From Macrostomum hystrix (Eukaryota > Platyhelminthes > Macrostomidae): 64,000 bases of DNA. The notes beneath the pieces were generated by a model. The model did no database searches and was not told the origin of the DNA. It saw nothing but the letters and a program-made list of their open reading frames with translations. The translations under genes were made by a program, and so were the position numbers. The DNA is taken from assembly GCA_950097015.1 (NCBI GenBank), contig CATNEN010000011.1, positions 1,612,001 through 1,676,000 of the forward strand. The letters are read 5' to 3'. Every line of letters begins with the position of its first letter. Position 1 is the first letter of the stretch. This document shows positions 25,701-31,822 of this stretch, in pieces.

Positions 25701-26929
25701 AATGCTGGATACTTTGATCTCCTTAGTCGAATAAGTGTCGAGAATGAATGGTCTCTTGCGTCGAAGAAAAAAAGATAATCATCAGGTTTTGCACCAGAAT
25801 TCAGTGGATGCTCACCATAGGCAATAAGCAAGTCCTTGAATTCTTCGACAGTGATAAAAACGGGGCCTGCCAATCCGGTTTTATGTTTAAAAACTTTGAA
25901 TAGCGCTCGTTCTTCACGGCTCTCTTCTTCCTTCCAACTAGTGAATTCTTTCACTTCAGCGTTTGAAACAACATCGGCCCGGTTAAAGTTGCTACGAGAA
26001 CACATAAAATTGAGTCCTAGATAGAGAACTGCTTCCTCAGATTGAATATTGGCCTCAGCTGGAGACTTCAGTGCTTGTATGCAATCAAGAATACCACGAA
26101 TTTCTTCAACGGTGAGTAGTTCCTCGTCCAGTTTCAATCTGCGCAAAGTTTCGGCGCGTTTCTTATCCTGCAAACGAGACTTTCCGTAGCACACACAAGT
26201 CGCCACAAGCAGGTCTAGCTCTGAAGTCATGTCGCTACGTTCAATGAGCTTTTTAAATCTGGATCGTAAGTAAGTGCCTAAGCGCACAAGAGCAGTGATA
26301 TAAGGCTTACAAGCGTCAGAGAAGGAATCGCTCTTCTCAGTTAAGAAGGATGAAATAGCTCTCCCTGCATATAATACTCAATAGTAGTCCCCATTGCCAG
26401 AATTCTAATTTCCTACTTCTCAAAACATTTTGATACTGCGTCATTTTTGTGACGCAAAAAATGACGCAGTTACGGATATTGCTATTTATGACGCAGATTT
26501 TCGCTGTGACGACGTCAGGTTTCACCAGCTGCGTCATATGCCTACCATTAGGGTGGGTGTTAATTTCAGTTTTGGAGGTTCCAATGACAATTCCTTCCTT
26601 TCTTACAGGGCACGTCCAAACCGTCGCTCTACCACGTCCTGTGGGACGACAACAGGTGGAGCTCGGATGACCTTCAAATGTTCACCTACTATCTGTGCCA
26701 CGTGTACATGCGTTGCACCCGCTCGGTGAGCATCCCCGCGCCTGTGTACTATGCCCACCTGTGCGCCGACAGAGGCAGGACCTGGATGGGTGAGGACACC
26801 GGCTCGGAGACTGCCAGCGTCAGCTCCAGACAGTCGGCATCCACCGCCGCCAGAGCAGCGGATCCTGTTAGACTGGAAGAGATTCGTACAAGCTATCCAG
26901 AGAACAGCGAGAGCATGTTCTTCTTGTGA
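9825..26929 (+). CDS. Argonaute (AGO clade), six exons, complete
   Basis: This small-RNA-guided silencing protein and predicted slicer has exons 9825-10798, 11238-11658, 14428-15105, 16092-16682, 16929-17333 and 26609-26929. All joins are in phase, giving 1129 codons plus stop. Residues 1-20 are RG-rich and about 30-190 are Gln-rich; ArgoN, PAZ, MID and PIWI regions follow. The catalytic tetrad is complete: D851 (GADVTHP), E901 (KEVIDD), D933 ([10 protein letters not shown]) and H1073 (YYAHL). GADVTHP and the MFFL end place it in the AGO rather than the PIWI clade. I chose ATG 9825 ([11 protein letters not shown]) over 9804 because the run gtttttcag ends 11 bp before it and looks like a splice or trans-splice acceptor, which would remove 9804 from the mature mRNA. 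Introns hold a Helitron, retrotransposons and four minisatellites. Function is inferred from the family. Confidence 0.94.
10901..11103 (+). mobile_element. SINE family 1 copy in Argonaute intron 1
   Basis: A full tRNA-like head (gtagccttgtgtctgaagcg, then tttcgatttcc) is followed by the family body with cctttagcaagacacttaac and the palindrome cagtccatggactg. It fills about half of the 439-nt intron. Confidence 0.85.
11238..11658 (+). CDS. Argonaute exon 2 (ArgoN/linker)
   Basis: The acceptor is ctttcacag. The exon encodes [17 protein letters not shown] through [13 protein letters not shown] to [15 protein letters not shown]. The donor is cag|gtta; the in-frame continuation past it is intronic and soon enters the 22-bp array. 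Confidence 0.9.
11700..12540 (+). repeat. Minisatellite, 22-bp unit, Argonaute intron 2
   Basis: The unit caggtcagtccatctcgatc plus two bases is repeated about 38 times and decays into ctccacagatccccagg variants over the last 150 bp. It begins about 40 nt after the exon 2 donor. The long Ser/Pro-rich open frames here exist only because 22 bp cycles through three frames without stops. Confidence 0.95.
12781..13043. mobile_element. hAT-type MITE nested in the Helitron, 8-bp TSD
   Basis: The element (12789-13035) starts cagtggcagatccagg and ends ctaaatctgcctctg, imperfect terminal inverted repeats. The 8-bp target duplication tatacagt is exact at 12781-12788 and 13036-13043. The interior is a GC-rich degenerate repeat of ccagcggccgaaaaagggcg. 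No coding capacity is seen. Confidence 0.85.
13188..13661 (-). pseudogene. Helitron Pif1-like helicase C-terminus, interrupted
   Basis: The frame reads [14 protein letters not shown], then [21 protein letters not shown], then [20 protein letters not shown] and [12 protein letters not shown], ending NVLYPQALR and stop. These are the last helicase motifs of Helitron RepHel proteins. One in-frame TAG (13494-13496) interrupts it between HVI and ATIMTGSG, and the Rep and N-terminal helicase parts are missing, so the element cannot move by itself. Confidence 0.88.
14428..15105 (+). CDS. Argonaute exon 3 (PAZ to MID)
   Basis: The acceptor is acccacacag. The exon has 226 codons, from [15 protein letters not shown] through [20 protein letters not shown] and [17 protein letters not shown] to ATYLEPGQ. 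The stretch around [11 protein letters not shown] matches the PAZ C-terminal part. The donor is gtgaga. Confidence 0.94.
15130..15545. other. GC-rich unrecognised block in Argonaute intron 3
   Basis: This GC-rich block contrasts with the surrounding intron. It contains two diverged copies of cagaccagccggggagggtagg and two tgtacac sites. It follows a short (ctat)n tract. No coding homology or terminal repeats were recognised. Confidence 0.4.
15754..16030 (+). repeat. Minisatellite, 30-bp unit, Argonaute intron 3
   Basis: The unit is gtgggtcagcatggtgttag plus ggttgtcaga, about nine copies. It ends about 60 nt before the exon 4 acceptor. Open frames on both strands follow from the 30-bp period. 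Confidence 0.95.
16092..16682 (+). CDS. Argonaute exon 4 (MID to PIWI, first catalytic Asp)
   Basis: The 197-codon exon includes the guide 5'-end pocket region ([19 protein letters not shown]), [12 protein letters not shown], and [13 protein letters not shown] with catalytic D851 at 16569-16571. It ends EFREQ with a gtcatg donor. Confidence 0.94.
16732..16887 (+). repeat. Minisatellite, 34-bp unit, filling Argonaute intron 4
   Basis: The unit begins ctagatctactggggtaatg and ends gccctcctaaactc, about 4.5 copies. It makes up most of the 246-nt intron 4 (16683-16928). Confidence 0.93.
16929..17333 (+). CDS. Argonaute exon 5 (PIWI, second and third catalytic residues)
   Basis: The 135-codon exon holds E901 in KEVIDD, D933 in [11 protein letters not shown], the KRHHTRFF motif and [14 protein letters not shown]. 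The donor is cag|gttagt. The following intron is 9275 nt. Confidence 0.94.
17395..17450 (+). repeat. tRNA-like fragment
   Basis: The stretch gacctacaggtcggtggttcgaatcc resembles an anticodon arm followed by a T arm. No complete cloverleaf forms, so it is probably a SINE or tRNA remnant. Confidence 0.35.
17561..17586 (-). repeat. Short interstitial telomere-type repeat
   Basis: About four units of ccctaa (TTAGGG on the minus strand), one of them degenerate, lie a few bases outside the target duplication of the adjacent non-LTR element. Confidence 0.8.
17590..19587 (-). mobile_element. Non-LTR retrotransposon, 5'-truncated, with 13-bp TSD
   Basis: The exact 13-bp duplication ttggcctcagcat is at 17590-17602 and 19575-19587. 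The element between them (minus strand) ends in a (tta)n-like tail. It encodes reverse transcriptase: [56 protein letters not shown], the catalytic YADDVAL, and [10 protein letters not shown]. Two in-frame stops break the frame (TAG at 19141-19143; TAA just after LECTLV near 18880), so it is dead. No endonuclease domain is present because the 5' end is lost. The clade (RTE, CR1 or other) is not resolved. Confidence 0.88.
19588..20125. other. AT-rich stretch in Argonaute intron 5
   Basis: No gene is seen. The last ~75 bp (gttcagttcatgtggcaaca onward) is paralogous to 24289-24345 and is the left flank of the LTR retrotransposon insertion. The acaat at 20121-20125 is its target duplication. Confidence 0.6.
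20163..20175 (+). promoter_or_regulatory. Heat-shock element 1 in 5' LTR
   Basis: The sequence ttctagaactttc fits TTCnnGAAnnTTC exactly, the HSF trimer site. It is conserved in the 3' LTR. Confidence 0.75.
20202..20214 (+). promoter_or_regulatory. Heat-shock element 2 in 5' LTR
   Basis: The sequence ttccagaatcttc fits TTCnnGAAnnTTC exactly and is conserved in the 3' LTR. Confidence 0.75.
20249..20261 (+). promoter_or_regulatory. Heat-shock element 3 in 5' LTR
   Basis: The sequence ttctagaaagttc fits TTCnnGAAnnTTC exactly, about 20 bp before the TATA box. The 3' LTR has gaactttctagaa here, also three perfect units but shifted one unit upstream. Confidence 0.75.
20282..20289 (+). promoter_or_regulatory. 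LTR TATA box
   Basis: The tataaata lies downstream of three heat-shock elements, so transcription likely starts about 25-30 bp further on, near 20312. Confidence 0.7.
20544..21014 (+). pseudogene. gag fragment of the LTR retrotransposon
   Basis: From ATG 20544 the frame has a Glu/Arg/Gln-rich start ([20 protein letters not shown]), then [20 protein letters not shown] and [20 protein letters not shown], a retrotransposon gag matrix/capsid-like N-terminus. A frameshift near 20895 moves the homology to another frame ([20 protein letters not shown]). Soon after 21000 it is joined by deletion to the reverse transcriptase palm. No zinc knuckle or protease is left. Confidence 0.8.
21003..23318 (+). 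CDS. pol fragment: C-terminal RT, RNase H, integrase
   Basis: The open frame has no start of its own and begins at the deletion junction. Order: RT palm with the catalytic YLDD ([13 protein letters not shown]) and thumb ([31 protein letters not shown]); RNase H ([34 protein letters not shown]); tether region to ADALSRLP; integrase with an HHCC zinc site ([21 protein letters not shown]) and DDE core ([33 protein letters not shown]); C-terminal chromatin-binding-like tail. The integrase and RNase H residues appear intact. Only the first half of RT is absent. Confidence 0.9.
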   Translation, partial: FQHEFQFIMEMVAGDLPGVVFYLDDYLVGGATADGHLANLRRLFQRLFDKGLRCRREKCKFAMPSIEYLGYVLSKEGIAKGTKVDAVREMPPPKDVSSLRSFLGSVQFYAKFLPPSMATISEPLYRLTRRDTPWTWKDAEQRACDQIKEELSSDNVLVHYNANLPLGLSCDASNVGIGAVLFHRYPDGSERPIANASKSLTDAQRRYPQIQKEALSIIFGLKKFFQYLFNRKFILVTDHKPLISLFGPEKETPVMAANRLARWANLLHNFTYEVEYRQTKSHGNADALSRLPMGDDPDFDGEESAADFDMVCAIKVLSLQIQPADASAMAKESSRDPVISTVMRYCREGWPPDRRDEDAEVARLRKVKDSLSCGNGCLLHGCRLVIPRSLRKEVLKILHLGHFGMQRMKQLARSAVYWPNIDDDVEHLCRGCHSCAEHQNHPPKAAVHPWMMPEKPWSRLHLDHAVNFLGTNWLVLTDAYSKYPCIHPTQSMSTWATIELLEEDFAHFGYPHAIVTDNAAAFMAEEFQAWCREHGIAHLTGAPYHPATNGAAERLVQTFKKALKKSSLPPARALQQFLMQYRRTPAVNGYSPSELLNGRQIRTQFYTLLPSPAHLAQDRQVKQAEESRARKKVSRVREGYNVGDPVYARYYGPRREKEGRWVPAVVTKRDGSRSVNVKVVPSGPVWRRHFDQLQPRHVSTEDSEPGSLPTQHNETAGHLMLPATPAVAHPGSRPRPPGWRAPDQVQHPPPYGPDNPRRSARQRKPRLQMDL
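23357..23687 (+). repeat. 3' LTR
   Basis: This 331-bp repeat is nearly identical to the 5' LTR. It differs in the third heat-shock element (gagaac for gaaaac) and by two one-base deletions in C/T runs. Confidence 0.93.
23739..24095 (+). repeat. 48-bp repeat array with tgacgcgtca palindrome
   Basis: The unit is tgtgacgcgtcagatttgct followed by accatccttttcaatcagct and actacctt, about seven copies. Each carries the palindrome tgacgcgtca or a one-base variant. Two more diverged copies are at 24398-24465. Confidence 0.93.
24096..24660. repeat. Duplicated spacer, paralogue of the LTR element's insertion site
   Basis: Segments 24100-24260 and 24465-24620 are about 85-90% alike (ctgacttttaaaata, then taatgctgatagagcaaggc). 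The stretch 24289-24410 matches 20055-20125 joined directly to 23693-23765, so it is an unoccupied paralogue of the LTR retrotransposon target. Confidence 0.75.
24669..25658 (-). CDS. PWWP-domain protein, C-terminal part of recombinase-PWWP gene
   Basis: The frame continues the upstream recombinase-like segment after a one-base shift. It starts with the last recombinase motifs ([20 protein letters not shown] and then SYMAN, candidate His and nucleophile Tyr). A Ser/Lys-rich linker contains a tandem duplication of about 76 residues ([10 protein letters not shown]... EPAEKK and EPVEKK). The C-terminus is a PWWP-like domain: [19 protein letters not shown], then [18 protein letters not shown]. 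In the second linker copy the frame is shifted and then restored, so the same DNA reads differently ([14 protein letters not shown] against [13 protein letters not shown]). No ATG opens this frame. PWWP domains bind methylated histone tails and DNA; that role here is inference. Confidence 0.6.
   Translation of the reverse strand: METKNSELNDAEKQHLVNYGMNHTRAVALKSYMANTAAYARAAKSALESTFDTALAQHGQDSVDAPTSICTAAKNSRSASRKVNQDASDDRKKKKVVQSNAGNQVVRKRHSSSSQPPRIDSSEPAEKKLAAKSSLESTFDTALTHGQDSVDAPTSSCTATKSFRPASRKKVDLDASDDGKKKSSPKQCWKPGCAQMALIFVPTATDRLSEPVEKKQSAEMPFYRSRQQHERMCRTLECGDIISAKYSTYPFLPAMVCNDPVSGIHICRQEIHEQFFETPPTRTWIKFSNTQRFEPHTRPTGEGALLFAFNQAYEATLFTKAERLDRYLI
25634..26370 (-). CDS. Tyrosine-recombinase-like N-terminal part of recombinase-PWWP gene
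   Basis: The open frame runs from a stop near 26384 (the first ATG gives MTSELDLL near 26230) to TAA at 25634. A core of [30 protein letters not shown] and, in the next frame, [12 protein letters not shown] fits the R-K-xxxR-H-Y order of tyrosine recombinases such as the Crypton/DUF3504-like families. The frame breaks in cattttt just after SIRHF. One added T would join it to the PWWP frame, so this is either a homopolymer assembly error or a disabling deletion. The gene sits inside Argonaute intron 5 in antisense, with tgacgc-rich DNA on both sides. It could be a transposon gene or a nested, domesticated one. Confidence 0.5.
26438..26540. repeat. tgacgc-motif cluster right of the recombinase gene
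   Basis: At least five copies of tgacgc or gcgtca occur in about 100 bp, together with tgacgacgtca. This mirrors the tgacgcgtca array on the other side of the gene and lies about 70 bp before Argonaute exon 6. Confidence 0.6.
26609..26929 (+). CDS. Argonaute exon 6 (PIWI C-terminus, catalytic His)
   Basis: The acceptor is tttcttacag. It encodes [20 protein letters not shown], then [19 protein letters not shown] and VYYAHL with catalytic H1073, and ends ENSESMFFL then TGA at 26927-26929. A Ser/Ala-rich insertion precedes the end. Confidence 0.95.
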   Translation, partial: GTSKPSLYHVLWDDNRWSSDDLQMFTYYLCHVYMRCTRSVSIPAPVYYAHLCADRGRTWMGEDTGSETASVSSRQSASTAARAADPVRLEEIRTSYPENSESMFFL

Positions 26930-27126
26930 TGTGTTGTTTTCATTCTACCAGTTAAGAATTTGCTGCTCTGTGACAGCTTAAACTCGTTAGTTCATCCCTT
27001 TGAATGACATTTAAAATGACTGGACAGAGTGCAAAGACCATTAAATGGCGGTCTAATAGCCAAATGAGTATTTGTATTAGACATCACTAAGCTGTTCGTT
27101 TAAGATTTTTACATAGTCGCTTGTGG

Positions 27127-27380
27127 AGGTTCCAGCATTGTGGTTAGAGCGTCGGACTTGAAGGTCGGTGGTTCGATTCCCGACTCCACTGGGACAATTT
27201 GTGCACATTAGCAAGACATTTAACTCTGCATTGCTTCAGTTCGCCCAGCTGTTAAATCGGTACCAGCATTAGCTGGGATAATTGAAGGTAGGTGTGGTGT
27301 CCCCCAGTCCATGGACTGAAAACTTCATATGCGCCGCACGATAGCTGCGGCTGTGCTGTCAGCTGCACAGCTGATTAAAT
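27127..27380 (+). mobile_element. SINE family 1, best-preserved copy
   Basis: It has an A-box-like gtggttagagcgtcgg, a B-box ggttcgattcc, then the body caatttgtgcacattagcaagac, the conserved segment gcattgcttcagttcgccca, and the palindrome cagtccatggactg. The head looks like a tRNA but lacks a matching acceptor stem on the 3' side, so it is not a tRNA gene. Confidence 0.88.
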
Positions 27381-27820
27381 TGGGCATGTTTATTAAATTA
27401 CAATTATTATATTATTAATTTCGCCTGTATTTTTTAACTAGATTTTTAATCCGTAGAACTTGTAGGACATAATAACCAATGTTGTCATGTTGAATAATGT
27501 TTATCCCGATGCTTACTGGTGCACACATCTTCACGCACCGCGAGCCTTTTTCGATACACATTTTATTCGCAGAAAGTATATATTATATCTAAAATATAAT
27601 GAACACCAACTATTTTTAACCACATATCAATAATTATTAATTAACGACTTTAACTTCAGCTTAGTTTTTCTAACTAAATGTGATCTGCGTACTTATTAAG
27701 TACTTCTCTGTGGGTAATCAAAATAGCAAATAAAGAGAAAGATTATTTTATGTAAATCAGGTGTCGGTAAGTTATTTTTCTCACTCTGCAACAGTAAGAC
27801 TACCCGTTTTTATATCATGT

Positions 27821-28215
27821 CAGGGTCCCCTGAAATGTTTTTGGCAGCGCCCGAATGCTAACAGTATTGAATGGTGTCTGATTGGTTGACAGACTAGGCG
27901 AGGGTGTCCTGTGGTTGAGCTGCGCCTAATATTTTGACTTGATCAGTAAATTGGAGAAATTCGCGTCAGGGTGTCCATCAAATCCGTCTAGATAAAGGTA
28001 GGAGTGACAACCGAAAATGGAAATGATGCAGGCACATTCGGGTGACATGCTGATCAATTTTGAATGCCTGGCAAGGCCGCACTGAGGCACAGTGCTAATT
28101 CGTGTACAGGGGTGTATGAAATACACTAGCGCTTATTGGAAAAATCTGACCTTCGGCCTGGGCCATTGAATATCTCGACGAGGCCGATGTTTTGTGATTC
28201 TGGAAGTCGTTACAT
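27821..28215. mobile_element. Degraded copy of the 63-kb inverted-repeat element
   Basis: The reverse complement of this stretch matches the interior of 63125-63781 (for example catgtcacccgaatgtgc and gtgtatttcatacacccc, which occur in the other orientation here). One end is cagggtcccctg. The long terminal repeats of the other copy are not preserved. Confidence 0.6.
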
Positions 28216-28795
28216 CGGATAGAGTGGAAAATCGTAGTCAGTGTTCTTGATTTTATGTCGATAACACGAGTACAGAACGAAGGAAATGTAGGTATTTGAA
28301 ATACCTCTGGTCCATTTACTGTTGAACAGCATCGTCTCTAGCTCCTATACACGTAGCAACTTTTTTGTAGTTCGTTACAAAAATTCTAATAAAAACTAAG
28401 CAATTCGAGCGAATAAATAAGCGAGTATAGCATACTGTTAGCTACACTTGGTGTAGCTACTACACTTGGTAATTTCTACCAGTTCTATATATAAGTTCTT
28501 TTATTCGAGTTAAGTGTCTAGATTGTCTCTATAATGAGATGAAATGTTACAGCTTCTATTGTATGTGTTGCTAATTTGATACTACGAGTATGTAGACTTC
28601 GAAGCTGTCGAAGGCTGTGTTTTGTTAGGCAAAGCCCCGATTCTTTTAAAGCATGAGAATTCTACTTGGCTGTCATATAAGAATTCTATTCTAATGTGTG
28701 TTCTGCCACTTTATGAGACTATTATTAATGAGCTATGTTATGCCATTGGAAACTTAATTAAGGTAGGGTACATTAAAGTAAGGTAGGGTAGTATT
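28216..28795. other. Intergenic, nothing supported
   Basis: AT-rich DNA between the degraded inverted-repeat element and the satellite array; no open frame or motif stands out. Confidence 0.5.
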
Positions 28796-28798
28796 AAG

Positions 28799-30629
28799 AT
28801 GAGGTACGGGAGAGACTAGATAGAGGGAGATGAGGTACGGGAGAGACTAGATAGAGGGAGATGAGGTACGGGAGAGACTAGATAGAGGGAGATGAGGTAC
28901 GGGAGAGACTAGATAGAGGGAGATGAGGTACGGGGGAGGCTAGATAGAGGGGAGATGAGGTACGGGAGAGATTAGATAGAGGGTAGATGAGGTACCGGGG
29001 AGACTAGATAGAGGAGAGATGAGGTACGGGGGAGACTAGATAGAGAGATGAGGTACGGGGGAGACTAGATAGAGGGTAGATGAGGTACGGGGAAGACTAG
29101 ATAGAAGGAGATGAGGTACGGAGGAGACTAGATAGAGGGGAGATGAGGTACGGAGGAGACTAGATAGAGGGGAGATGAGGTACGGGAGAGATTAGATAGA
29201 GAGATGAGACACGGGAGAGATTAGATAGAGAGATGAGACACGGGAGAGATTAGATAGAGAGATGAGACACGGGAGAGATTAGATAGAGAGATGAGACACG
29301 GGAGAGATTAGATAGAGAGATGAGACACGGGAGAGATTAGATAGAGAGATGAGACACGGGAGAGATTAGATAGAGAGATGAGACACAGAAGAGATTAGAT
29401 AGAGAGATGAGACACGGGAGAGATTAGATAGAGAGATGAGACACAGAAGAGATTAGATAGAGAGATGAGACACGGGAGAGATTAGATAGAGAGATGAGAC
29501 ACAGAAGAGATTAGATAGAGAGATGAGACACGGGAGAGATTAGATAGAGAGATGAGACACAGAAGAGATTAGATAGAGAGATGAGACACGGGAGAGATTA
29601 GATAGAGAGATGAGACACAGAAGAGATTAGATAGAGAGATGAGACACAGAAGAGATTAGATAGAGAGATGAGACACAGAAGAGATTAGATAGAGAGATGA
29701 GACACGGGAGAGATTAGATAGAGAGATGAGACACGGGAGAGATTAGATAGAGAGATGAGACACAGAAGAGATTAGATAGAGAGATGAGACACAGAAGAGA
29801 TTAGATAGAGAGATGAGACACGGGAGAGATTAGATAGAGAGATGAGACACGGGAGAGATTAGATAGAGAGATGAGACACGGGAGAGATTAGATAGAGAGA
29901 TGAGACACAGAAGAGATTAGATAGAGAGATGAGACACAGAAGAGATTAGATAGAGAGATGAGACACAGAAGAGATTAGATAGAGAGATGAGACACAGAAG
30001 AGATTAGATAGAGAGATGAGACACGGGAGAGATTAGATAGAGAGATGAGACACAGAAGAGATTAGATAGAGAGATGAGACACGGGAGAGATTAGATAGAG
30101 AGATGAGACACAGAAGAGATTAGATAGAGAGATGAGACACAGAAGAGATTAGATAGAGAGATGAGACACAGAAGAGATTAGATAGAGAGATGAGACACAG
30201 AAGAGATTAGATAGAGAGATGAGACACAGAAGAGATTAGATAGAGAGATGAGACACGGGAGAGATTAGATAGAGAGATGAGACACAGAAGAGATTAGATA
30301 GAGAGATGAGACACAGAAGAGATTAGATAGAGAGATGAGACACGGGAGAGATTAGATAGAGAGATGAGACACAGAAGAGATTAGATAGAGAGATGAGACA
30401 CGGGAGAGATTAGATAGAGAGATGAGACACAGAAGAGATTAGATAGAGAGATGAGACACAGAAGAGATTAGATAGAGAGATGAGACACAGAAGAGATTAG
30501 ATAGAGAGATGAGACACAGAAGAGGTTAGATAGAGAGATGAGACACAGAAGAGATTAGATAGAGAGATGAGACACGGGAGAGATTAGATAGAGAGATGAG
30601 ACACGGGAGAGATTAGATAGAGAGATGAG
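28799..30629 (+). repeat. Satellite array, 33-bp grading into 27-bp unit
   Basis: The first ~370 bp have units of about 30-34 bp (gagatgaggtacgggagaga, then ctagatagaggg). From about 29185 the unit is 27 bp (gagatgagacacgggagaga, then ttagata) with two variants, cacggga and cacagaa, in mixed order, about 53 copies. It contains the 16-mer gagatgagacacggga also found in the hAT MITEs and in the array at 49199. Confidence 0.96.
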
Positions 30630-31525
30630 ACTGCTTGTTTGTAGCATTTATTGATTGTATTGCACTGCACTCTGGACCACCGCCGCACACTCGTTCATTA
30701 TAAGAGGGCTGGAAAAAGGAAAACTGAAAAGTCAATGCGAAAAAAATCTATAAATAAAACAAATTGTTTAGCGCTGCGCCATTTCCGCTCAGACGGAACC
30801 CCTCCCCATCCTCCGCCCCCGGCTGGCCTAGATTCCCAGGGTTGAAATCTCAGCCCTTAGGGGAATTCATTTGGAAGTACATTGAGTACACAGCCTTTGA
30901 AAGACAACTGGCTGTACATCTGGGCTAATATAACTTGTGGATTTGAAATCAGAAATATTTTGTGACCAGAACCCGGACACCAGAAATAAAACTAAAAATC
31001 TTTGCCAGTCTGTCTTTTTTCGCTTTAAAATCATATATCATTCAGTTAGACAGTATTTTTACGAAATTAATAAGTCTCTAGCTTGTTAGCCAATTGGCAT
31101 TTATATTTTTAATAAAGTGCGCTTGTTCTGAAAAGTAATTCTTCAACAACACGACGCTCATCTCTAAACTTCATCATCTTGTCTCCCTCTCACTCTCTTA
31201 CTCACTAACAGTTCGCCTTTATTAAATTTTCGCTCACAACTATAATAAAGTGTATTCTAACCCAACACAGCCACAGCCAATAAGACAAAACTACAATTAT
31301 ACACTGCCTGCTGTGGGCCTGTGGCGGAGCAATTGTCTGCAGTGCTAGAGAGACGGAGTGGGAGGCGGGGTTGAGCAGCAAATCTTCATACTGGCCAGCC
31401 ACCCCAACCTCCATCTGGGCCCCCCAAACACTACTAAAAATGAGACAGACTTTTCCTGTCACATCGAGACTTGTAGGAAAAAACTCTACGCAGAACGGAG
31501 TGTTTTAACAGAAAAAACTGCGCGA
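30630..31525. other. 5' flank and leader region of the Bicaudal-C gene
   Basis: There is no conserved coding frame. Upstream of the start codon, tttaacag at about 31504-31511 could serve as a (trans-)splice acceptor. The in-frame extension before ATG 31526 has no other ATG. Confidence 0.45.
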
Positions 31526-31822
31526 ATGTCGACAACAACTGACGAAACGTCTTCGTCGTCGAGCGGCTCGTCAAGTTCAGCTGGATCTTGCAGCTCCTCC
31601 GACCTGATCGAGGAACGATTTCGCGTCGATCGACGAAAACTAGAGAGTCTCCTAACTAGCCAGTCTGTTGTGCCATCCGATTCTAGCGGTCAACAGCAGC
31701 AGCAGCCATTGTGCCGCTGTCCACTAGAACAGTTCTTCGCCGAGATTGAACAGAAAACTGGAGCGAACATCGCCTGGCCGTCAAAGCTAAAAATTGGCGC
31801 CAAATCTAAACGAGATCCTCAG
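31526..31822 (+). CDS. BICC1: Bicaudal-C exon 1
   Basis: It encodes 99 codons from the first in-frame ATG: a Ser/Thr-rich start, then FRVDRRKLESLL and the first KH strand region ANIAWPSKLKIGAKSK. The donor is cag|gttcgt. Confidence 0.93.

Noticed and set aside
27127-27200. Functional tRNA gene
   Set aside because: A-box and B-box-like words are present but the acceptor stem does not close and a SINE body follows.
28799-30629. CRISPR-like regular repeats
   Set aside because: The units are head-to-tail with no unique spacers, and the genome is eukaryotic.
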